From Oceanospirillales bacterium (GTDB taxonomy: Bacteria > Pseudomonadota > Gammaproteobacteria > Xanthomonadales > SZUA-36), in NCBI GenBank assembly GCA_003233115.1, contig QIKV01000052.1, positions 1-48,874 on the forward strand: a stretch of 48,874 bases of DNA, written 5' to 3'. Under the pieces are notes generated by a model, which worked only from the letters and a program-made list of their open reading frames with translations, was not told where the DNA came from and did not search any database. The position numbers and the translations under genes were made by a program. Positions 43,039 to 48,874 of the stretch are shown here, piece by piece; the first letter of the stretch is position 1; the number at the start of each line of letters is the position of its first letter.

Positions 43039-45647
43039 AGCGCCGGATCAGCGGGGTGTTTTTGGTTGCAGTTCTTGCCGGCGGCGGGGTCAACGCACAG
43101 GTATTGACACAATGGGTTGAAACCCGCGCACCATCAGCTAGCAATGAAATCGCCCTGGGTTACCCGGTGCCGATACCCGTTGATACGCCCTTGCCCTTTG
43201 ACGGCTTCCGCACCTACGCCGGCCTGAACATGCGGCACCAGGACCTGGCGGTGAGCACGGACTATGTGCACCCCGAGCAAATCGGCACCACCTTTGCGGG
43301 CCGGCCCATCTGGGCATACCGCCTCGGTGACGATGACAAGCTGACCATAGACGGCTTACCGGAGCCTGCCACTTTAACCAACGGCGGTACCCACGCACGT
43401 GAATGGCAAACACCGGAAGTCGTTACCGGCATACTGGAACTGCTGGCATTACACGAAAACGACAACTATTTTTACGATTACCTGCGTGACAACGTCAACA
43501 TGATTGTGATCCCGACCTTGAATATTGACGGTTTTCTGCAGACCCAGCGCACGCCATCACTGAACTACCTTGGCACTGACCCGGATTTCCCTGCAAGCTG
43601 GCCCCGCGATGGCCGCATGCGCCGCAAGAACATGCGTGCCACCGATGAAGACCTGCTCACGACCATCGACCACCTCAACGGCGTGGACCTGAACCGCAAC
43701 AACCAGCCCTTCTGGGACACCAATCCGGATCGGTCTTCGGATAACAAGCACTCGCTGGTCTACCACGGCACCAACCCCCAGTCAGAAAGTGAAACCCAGG
43801 CGCTGGATGTAGCGGCCGCGCTCGGACCCCTCGACAGGCTAAGGCTTTATACTGACGTGCATTCATTCACCCAGGTCCATTTCTGGGTAACCACCGACAA
43901 TGACCGGCTGGCACGCCAGACGGAAGAAGTTCTGAAAACCTTCACCGACCACCACCGCGCGTTCCCGGCAGGTAAGTGGTATGCCTTTGCAGACCGTTTT
44001 GCGGTACCCAAAAACGCCGGTATTGGCACCACCGATGAGTACTTCACCAGTGTCTACCAGGTACCCTCCTGGACGCTGGAAGTCGAACCCAGCGGCGGGC
44101 AGAGCTTCCACGCCCCCCTGCCTGGCGGCGGCGCCGACTACGGTGGCGTCCATGAAAATGGCCACGACGGTTTCATATTGCCCGACTCGCAGATCCGCAG
44201 GGTACGCGAGCAACTGGCCCAGTCATTTGCAGCGGTGTACTACCGCCAGGCGGGCCCACCCGGCATCCGGTCCGCGCGCATCATCGATACCGAAAGCGGC
44301 GCCGTTGTGTACGAAGCCGATTGGGATATCGTCGATACACAAACCCGCAAACTGTTTGTGAACCAGCTCCAGCCCCTTCAGATCGGCCGCGACTATGAGC
44401 TGTGGTTAGCGTTCGACAAGCCGATGCGCTGGCGCGAAAATGGCGAGGTTGTGCCGTTCCCGGGCCAACCGGACGATGGGCTCAAGACCGATGCCAGCGT
44501 GCTGATCAACGACAGCACCATGAATACCAGCATTGCAAATACCGACTGGCTCAATGCACCGGGCGGCGCCCCGGATGGCTACCTCAACTACCAGGACGAT
44601 GCGGTCAGGATAAGCTTCAGTTTCCCTGATGATACGCAAAACCGCGACCTGGTCGCTGGCGGCGTGGAGGGTGTGCTGAGACTGCGTACGACAGACATGA
44701 CCGGTTTACGCACCGACGCCAACCCCGGCACGATTGTCGACTGGCAGGACGGTCACTGGACCCGCTACGAAGACAGCAGCGGCAACGATTCTGATTTTGG
44801 CGGCTTTGACAGCACGCTTTCAGTGCAGATAACTGACCAGGCGGTGGAATCGCCTTTTGTGATTGAGCCGGGCATAAGTTCATCCTGGTACGACCCCAGC
44901 CATGACGGCGAAGGGTTCCTGGTCCAGGTTCTGCCCAACGACAGGGCGGTCATGTACTGGTACACCTACGACGACGAGGGCGCCCAGGACTGGTTGTTTG
45001 CGCCTGGGGAAGTACGCGGCAACCGCCTCGAGTTCCCCACGCTGTACCGTGCCTCCGGCGGCGAATTCGGACCGGGCTTTGACCCTGAAAAAGTTACCAT
45101 TGAGGATGTCGGCTCGGCGAGCTTTATCTGGTCGGACTGTAACAGCAGTAACATGAGTTACCGCATCGGCACCCGGCAGGGCCGCATGAAATTGTCCCGG
45201 ATAGTCAGGCTGCTGGGCGTTCCCTGTCCCGACCCCTCAGCGCTGATTCAACCCAGGCCACCGATACCGGAGACAGCCCTTCTCAGCGGCTCATGGTATG
45301 ACCCAAGCCACAATGGCGAAGGTTATAACCTGGAAATGCTGCACGACGGGCGCGCGCTGGCCTACTGGTTCAGCTATGACAAACAGGGTAAGCGGCGCTG
45401 GTTCTTCGGCGTGGGTGAGGAGCGCAATGGCAAGCTGGTCTTCGCTGACATGCTGACCACCAGCGGCGGCATATTCGGCCCGGACTTTGACCCTGCGAGC
45501 GTGCAAATCAAATCATGGGGCTCACTGGAACTTGAGCTGGGCTGTAAATCCGGTACCGCGACCTATAACAGCACCGAGGCCGGTTTCGGCTCAGGTGTCC
45601 TGAATGTTATCCGCCTGACCAGAATCGCGGGGTTCCAGTGCCCATAG
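43035..45647 (+). CDS. Secreted M14 zinc carboxypeptidase with two C-terminal repeats
   Basis: An 870-residue exported metallo-carboxypeptidase. After a signal peptide (MKRRISGVFLVAVLAGGGVNA) the M14 domain shows the zinc ligands His120 and Glu123 (THAREW) and His276 (YTDVHSF), the substrate-binding pair Asn-Arg in GVDLNRN, and the catalytic Glu349 in WTLEVE. Residues about 385-600 look like beta-rich accessory domains. Two repeats of about 120 residues close the protein (from about 614 and 750), each beginning WYDPSHxGEG and containing a pair of cysteines. It likely removes C-terminal residues from extracellular peptides. Confidence 0.92.
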   Translation: MKRRISGVFLVAVLAGGGVNAQVLTQWVETRAPSASNEIALGYPVPIPVDTPLPFDGFRTYAGLNMRHQDLAVSTDYVHPEQIGTTFAGRPIWAYRLGDDDKLTIDGLPEPATLTNGGTHAREWQTPEVVTGILELLALHENDNYFYDYLRDNVNMIVIPTLNIDGFLQTQRTPSLNYLGTDPDFPASWPRDGRMRRKNMRATDEDLLTTIDHLNGVDLNRNNQPFWDTNPDRSSDNKHSLVYHGTNPQSESETQALDVAAALGPLDRLRLYTDVHSFTQVHFWVTTDNDRLARQTEEVLKTFTDHHRAFPAGKWYAFADRFAVPKNAGIGTTDEYFTSVYQVPSWTLEVEPSGGQSFHAPLPGGGADYGGVHENGHDGFILPDSQIRRVREQLAQSFAAVYYRQAGPPGIRSARIIDTESGAVVYEADWDIVDTQTRKLFVNQLQPLQIGRDYELWLAFDKPMRWRENGEVVPFPGQPDDGLKTDASVLINDSTMNTSIANTDWLNAPGGAPDGYLNYQDDAVRISFSFPDDTQNRDLVAGGVEGVLRLRTTDMTGLRTDANPGTIVDWQDGHWTRYEDSSGNDSDFGGFDSTLSVQITDQAVESPFVIEPGISSSWYDPSHDGEGFLVQVLPNDRAVMYWYTYDDEGAQDWLFAPGEVRGNRLEFPTLYRASGGEFGPGFDPEKVTIEDVGSASFIWSDCNSSNMSYRIGTRQGRMKLSRIVRLLGVPCPDPSALIQPRPPIPETALLSGSWYDPSHNGEGYNLEMLHDGRALAYWFSYDKQGKRRWFFGVGEERNGKLVFADMLTTSGGIFGPDFDPASVQIKSWGSLELELGCKSGTATYNSTEAGFGSGVLNVIRLTRIAGFQCP

Positions 45648-45717
45648 CAAGGGTGCCTCCAACCCGCCAAACCATTTATAATTGCTCCCATCATTCAAAA
45701 TCCAAGGCAAACTACCC

Positions 45718-45978
45718 ATGGGCGACCGAGAAGACCACGACCACTGCACGCACAAATTTATTGAACTGGCCAATGAGCTGAAAGACCAGGGCCATGACAT
45801 GCAACTGGTATCCGCTGCACTGATGGCGGCTTCCGGTATCTACGCTACCTATATCACCGCCGGCAATGCGGGCGGCCTGCAGCCATCCGGCATTGACAAA
45901 GTAGTGATGCTGTACCGGCGCAGCCTGGAACACATCCAGCAACGAAAGAAAGAGGAAAGTGAAAAAGCTGCTTCCTGA
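45718..45978 (+). CDS. DUF3144-like small protein
   Basis: An 86-residue soluble, mostly helical protein: FIELANELKDQGHDMQLVSAALMAASGIYATYITAGNAGG followed by an amphipathic helix VVMLYRRSLEHIQQRKKEE. This pattern fits the DUF3144 group (unknown function, gammaproteobacterial). I start at the ATG at 45718; an upstream ATG at 45682 would add 12 residues not conserved in that group. The last codons are 41 bp before the tRNA gene. Confidence 0.75.
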   Translation: MGDREDHDHCTHKFIELANELKDQGHDMQLVSAALMAASGIYATYITAGNAGGLQPSGIDKVVMLYRRSLEHIQQRKKEESEKAAS

Positions 45979-45994
45979 CGCCCTGCGTCGCAGG

Positions 45995-46000
45995 TACAAT
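45995..46000 (+). promoter_or_regulatory. Candidate -10 element of the tRNA promoter
   Basis: TACAAT matches the -10 consensus in five of six positions and is followed by a short, GC-rich discriminator before the tRNA start at 46019, typical for stable-RNA promoters. The -35 (TTCCTG, 45972-45977, 17 bp upstream) is weak. Confidence 0.4.
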
Positions 46001-46018
46001 AGCAACCCGCACAAAAAC

Positions 46019-46095
46019 GGGCCCATAGCTCAGCTGGTTAGAGCACTCGACTCATAATCGATTGGTCCCAGGTTCAAGTCCTGGTGGGCCCACCA
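46019..46095 (+). tRNA. tRNA with CAT anticodon, probably tRNA-Ile2
   Basis: A 77-nt cloverleaf: acceptor arms GGGCCCA/TGGGCCC, D stem GCTC/GAGC, anticodon loop CTCATAA, T loop TTCAAGT and encoded CCA. The anticodon CAT is shared by Met and Ile2 tRNAs. Pairs C4-G69 and C5-G68 fit the known TilS identity elements for Ile2 (lysidine modification of C34), whereas elongator Met tRNAs of E. coli have U4-A69 and A5-U68 there. I therefore prefer Ile2, though elongator Met cannot be fully excluded. Confidence 0.92.
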
Positions 46096-46113
46096 TTTTT
46101 CCGAAGCGAACGA

Positions 46114-46650
46114 TTACTTGGCTTTATATTTGAACTTCTGTCCGCCAATGGTGGCTTCATACATCAGTCCGCCTTCAGCGATGGTGAATACGGCTACGCC
46201 GCCGTCGTAATTGGCATCTGCCGAGGCGCCGACTGTTAGTGCAACGGCGGAAACCTGTGCACCCATTTCAAAATTGCCGCGCGCAAAGTTATCAAATGCG
46301 GTTTTGTCCTTGAAGAAGATAAATTCAGAGTAAACCTGTCCGCCCAACTGGAAGCCAATGGTTAGTTGCGAAAGCGTTGTTGAAGCAACGGTGCTGTCGC
46401 CACGGATAACGATGCCTTTGCCGTGCGCGCCACCGATGCCTATGCCGCCCTTGCCAACTTTCGGAAACACTGCATAACCATAGGCCGTGTCAAACCACTT
46501 TTTCAATGCGGGGTCTTTTTCCTTGGCTTTGATCAACGCCTGGGCCACCGAAAGCTCCAGCTTGTTACCGCTGTCGGGTTCCCACGCCAGTGTCAGGGTA
46601 CTGGCAAAAACCATGCTTAAAGTGATCAATGCTGCTGAAAATTTTCTCAT
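46114..46650 (-). CDS. SYLF-domain (YSC84-like) exported protein
   Basis: A 178-residue exported protein starting MRKFSAALITLSMVFASTLTLA. The mature part is a SYLF domain: ALKKWFDTAYGYAVFPKVGKGGIGIGGAHGKG, STVASTTLSQLTIGFQLGGQVYSEFIFF, and a C-terminal GASADANYDGGVAVFTIAEGGLMYEATIGGQKFKY. SYLF domains bind lipids in eukaryotes; bacterial members are exported and their role is unknown. I chose the second ATG (46650) because the signal peptide follows it. Confidence 0.9.
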   Translation of the reverse strand: MRKFSAALITLSMVFASTLTLAWEPDSGNKLELSVAQALIKAKEKDPALKKWFDTAYGYAVFPKVGKGGIGIGGAHGKGIVIRGDSTVASTTLSQLTIGFQLGGQVYSEFIFFKDKTAFDNFARGNFEMGAQVSAVALTVGASADANYDGGVAVFTIAEGGLMYEATIGGQKFKYKAK

Positions 46651-46741
46651 ATTGTTTTCCAATTGAATTGTACGGGTGAAATTGCTGGTGAACTGTCAAT
46701 ATAGTCGATGGGAGGACAAGTTACAAAAGTTGCCTGCTGAG

Positions 46742-46804
46742 TTCAGGCCCAGGCCTGAATTTCTGTTGCCAGCGGTAACAACCGGCACGCCCTGTGGGCG
46801 TGCC
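46742..46804. other. Two strong hairpins between the SYLF and CsgG-like genes
   Basis: The first is TTCAGGCC/GGCCTGAA with a CA loop (46742-46759). The second is GGCACGCCC/GGGCGTGCC with a TGT loop (46784-46804). Neither has a clean T-run on the minus strand, where the CsgG-like gene is read. They could act as a terminator or an mRNA-stabilising element. The rest of 46663-46831 contains no gene. Confidence 0.55.
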
Positions 46805-46831
46805 GAAGTGGCTAAACAGTTACTCCTGCCT

Positions 46832-47749
46832 TCACCGGCGATGAATGGTCATGCCTGTTTCAACAGCGGCAGCACTGCCTGATGTAACACTGGCGATTGA
46901 CAGTTTCTCCTTGACCTTATTGACCTTGAGGCGGGCAATCTCTGTCATGCTCTCGTCGAGCACCTCTCCAGTGTCCGGGTCTCGTATGATCTCAACCTCA
47001 CCCACCGTAAACGTTTGACCGACGGTCACACCCTCGCGGGCACCACGATTGATATAGACCTTGTTCCCCTTGACCAGTACCACGGAACCCGTCCAGGGTA
47101 TATTGGGTAATTGCTTGATCATAAAAGCGACCGCTTGTGCGACGGCATCCTGTAGTGCAAGCCCGACGTTGTCCTTCTTGTTGCCACCAAATTCAGCGCC
47201 CCAGTCTCCTGTTGCATATCCGACATCCATTGATGAGCGCTTATAGGTTCCCACAACGCTCTTGGAAGCCAGTACCTGACCGGTCGTGGATTCAACGATA
47301 TAGATCGTGGCGTTCACTTCACCTTTGCCGCCGCCACCACCAATCCTGAAACCCTTGATACGTATCCCGCCGCCCGCGTTGCCGGTATCACCCTGAACGT
47401 GGGTTATCGCCCCTTTGACGAGTAGTTGAGCCGGTGTCATTTGGCCGGTCACGGGCGCTTTTTTACCGCCTGCGGTACGCCCCGATGCAGCAAAGTCCTG
47501 TTCCTCCATCGCCGCAGCGCGCATGTCAGTTTCGCCGAGCACGATAAACTTACCGGTCTGATTGAGCATATCGGTCATCACCGTGCCCCAGGCATCCCCG
47601 AGACTCCAGTAGCCAGTCCAGCCGGCACGGTTCTCAAATTTGGACACAGTAATTGAATAGCGCAGACCACCGGCAGCCTCTTCTGCCTGTACAGGCAACA
47701 CCATGCCGACAATAGCCATTAGTACAAGTAATCTTATAGTCCCTTTCAT
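46832..47749 (-). CDS. CsgG/FlgT-like exported protein
   Basis: A 305-residue exported protein starting at the ATG at 47749 (MKGTIRLLVLMAIVG; GGAGAT lies upstream). It has the CsgG-type fold: YSITVSKFENRAGWTGYWSLGDAWGTVMTDMLNQTGKFIVLGETDM, QMTPAQLLVKGAITHVQGD, a Gly-rich loop, then IYIVESTTGQVLASKSVVGTYKRSS. The last 75 residues (GSVVLVKGNKVYINRGAREGVTVGQTFTVGE) resemble the C-terminal domain of FlgT-like proteins. The protein lacks a lipobox cysteine, so it is not an anchored CsgG pore. Function unknown, probably envelope assembly. Confidence 0.85.
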   Translation of the reverse strand: MKGTIRLLVLMAIVGMVLPVQAEEAAGGLRYSITVSKFENRAGWTGYWSLGDAWGTVMTDMLNQTGKFIVLGETDMRAAAMEEQDFAASGRTAGGKKAPVTGQMTPAQLLVKGAITHVQGDTGNAGGGIRIKGFRIGGGGGKGEVNATIYIVESTTGQVLASKSVVGTYKRSSMDVGYATGDWGAEFGGNKKDNVGLALQDAVAQAVAFMIKQLPNIPWTGSVVLVKGNKVYINRGAREGVTVGQTFTVGEVEIIRDPDTGEVLDESMTEIARLKVNKVKEKLSIASVTSGSAAAVETGMTIHRR

Positions 47750-47807
47750 GATCAATCTCCGTTGCTTGAAAACAAGAAACCTAAATACCCGGTTTCCCGG
47801 GGTCTGT

Positions 47808-48874
47808 CTACTCCGATAAATCGCCTGCAATGCGTCCAAATTTTGGCCTGAGAAGATCTTTAACCTTGCCTTCGACACTCAGTTGAGTGTAACCGATTGA
47901 AGCGTGCACGCCAGGACCCATCGGTCGGCCGTCAAGCAAGTCATTGGTCTCAAGGTTTAGCCTGGCCTGAAGTTCCGTGTCGCCACGGCCCATATAGTAG
48001 AGCTGCCGATCACCGGTGAAATCAGCCCGGATGAATACCAGGTAGCGTGCATACGGCCGCAACAGTGCCTGTATTGACCCGCCGCCGTTTTCGAGCACGT
48101 CGGCGACACCCGGAATCGACATACCGTCAATAACCATGATGCCTCGCCGGTCAAGCGTTTGCCGGACATAGTCTGCAGCAGCATCTGCTAACAGGGTTTC
48201 ACCAATGCTGACCAGCGCCACACCGGTACCGATGGCCGGCTCAGCTTGCGGTGGCGGCGCAGAGGTCTCCTTGCCACCCATCGAAGTGCTTGCCCGCTGA
48301 TCAGCGTACAAAGGCGGGGAAGTCTCCGTGGCGTTGGCCGTTGCAACCGTAACCGCACCCGCGCCTCTGGAACTGAAATCTGCACCGAGTGAAACTGCGG
48401 GTACCGCTGCCTGCTCGCTGGTCGGGGTATTATCCGGAGAGTTATCCACCGCAGCCAGTTGGTCAGCTTCCACAGGTGGCGGGGTGTCTGTCACCGTCAC
48501 AGGGCCAGTTACAACCGCCAGTGATTCATCGGTCACTTCGGGTGGGCTACTGGTTGCCGCCAGCGAATCACCTGCCGCTGGTAGTGCCGGATAGTCATTG
48601 CTGGGGACCGCCGTCGTACCGTCGCTGCCGGCCTCAGTTGTGACCTGCCCGGCAGTGCTTTCTACGGCTTCACCACCGGCGATGAGGTTTCTGACAGCAT
48701 CGACAGCACCAAAATGCCAGGCAGCATAACTGGCACCTGCAAGCAGCACCAGGCTGGCAACCGCAACCAACGCGCCGGCAGACACCCGTCTGGCGCCGCC
48801 CGGCGGGGCATCACTGCTGCTTTCCCCGGCCAATTTGGCACTATCCACAAGGACTGTCGGGCCGGTATTGGCGG
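47808..48874 (-). CDS. Membrane protein, 5' end cut by the window edge
   Basis: The reading frame is open to the right edge of the window, so the start lies outside. A GTG at 48848 is in frame but the coding signal continues upstream (residues reading ANTGPTVLVDSAK). Visible from there: a cytosolic stretch, one membrane helix (SAGALVAVASLVLLAGASYAAWHF), a long Pro/Thr/Ala/Glu linker of about 130 residues, and a C-terminal domain of about 130 residues (IGETLLADAAADYVRQTLDRRGIMVIDG...) that looks like a CsgG/LpoB-type fold. The layout resembles a serine/threonine kinase tail, but I cannot see a kinase domain. Adjacent to the CsgG-like gene and in the same orientation. Confidence 0.72.
   Translation of the reverse strand, partial: ANTGPTVLVDSAKLAGESSSDAPPGGARRVSAGALVAVASLVLLAGASYAAWHFGAVDAVRNLIAGGEAVESTAGQVTTEAGSDGTTAVPSNDYPALPAAGDSLAATSSPPEVTDESLAVVTGPVTVTDTPPPVEADQLAAVDNSPDNTPTSEQAAVPAVSLGADFSSRGAGAVTVATANATETSPPLYADQRASTSMGGKETSAPPPQAEPAIGTGVALVSIGETLLADAAADYVRQTLDRRGIMVIDGMSIPGVADVLENGGGSIQALLRPYARYLVFIRADFTGDRQLYYMGRGDTELQARLNLETNDLLDGRPMGPGVHASIGYTQLSVEGKVKDLLRPKFGRIAGDLSE

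Noticed and set aside
1-48874. Phage, transposase, toxin-antitoxin or restriction systems
   Set aside because: I read through both strands for integrase, transposase, capsid, toxin or methylase-type motifs and found none; the lone HNH gene belongs to a common chromosomal family.

Overview
The window is bacterial chromosome, most likely from a free-living gammaproteobacterium. The evidence is an mlaFEDC/mlaA outer-membrane lipid-asymmetry set, SppA of the long 67-kDa type, Grx4-type glutaredoxin, DgkA, TrmB, a PspA homologue behind a sigma-54-like promoter, and a dense operon layout with many ATGA overlaps. I cannot name the genus. There is no phage, insertion sequence, CRISPR array or plasmid function. 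The mobile-type DNA is REP-like hairpin repeats at 17617-17690 and 39116-39262.

Layout. 1-682 has no convincing protein gene. It holds an upstream terminator, an AT-rich control region with a direct repeat, and a GGA-rich, hairpin-rich transcript ending in a strong terminator, which I read as a CsrB/RsmZ-like decoy RNA for CsrA. 683-4187 is the Mla lipid transport operon with mlaA attached and mlaB missing. 4255-9778 is a complete peptide-type ABC importer, followed by an LEA-like lipoprotein, an unknown protein, a small SET-domain protein and a Grx4/A-type-carrier/rhodanese fusion. 12769-16654 carries xthA, dgkA, two small lipoproteins and sppA. 16839-17690 has the sigma-54-like promoter, pspA and a REP pair that supplies the stop codon of the MATE exporter gene.

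19132-24996 holds a DUF3667-type zinc-ribbon membrane protein, an M17 aminopeptidase, an HtrA-type protease behind a sigma-E-like promoter, an HNH protein, and an ECF sigma/anti-sigma pair with its own likely autoregulated promoter, followed by a YbjQ-type gene. 25277-30456 has a GT9 glycosyltransferase, a 5'-3' exonuclease, a beta-propeller protein, a Nudix hydrolase and an isoaspartyl peptidase. 30552-34031 is a methyl-cycle operon read metK-ahcY-metF on the minus strand. 34273-39122 has two ion/anion permeases, trmB and a CBS protein. The REP array follows, then a DNA-deoxyinosine glycosylase, an MBL hydrolase, a HAD hydrolase and a periplasmic rhodanese. 42013-45647 is a two-gene secreted module ending in a large M14 carboxypeptidase with two C-terminal repeats. 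The window closes with a DUF3144-like protein, a tRNA-Ile(CAT), a SYLF protein, a CsgG-family protein and a membrane protein cut by the window edge.

The common theme is envelope maintenance and stress: Mla, PspA, HtrA, SppA, the ECF module, several lipoproteins and CsgG/SYLF proteins, three of them next to promoter-like sequences for alternative sigma factors. All functional names come from motif reading; no database search was possible.
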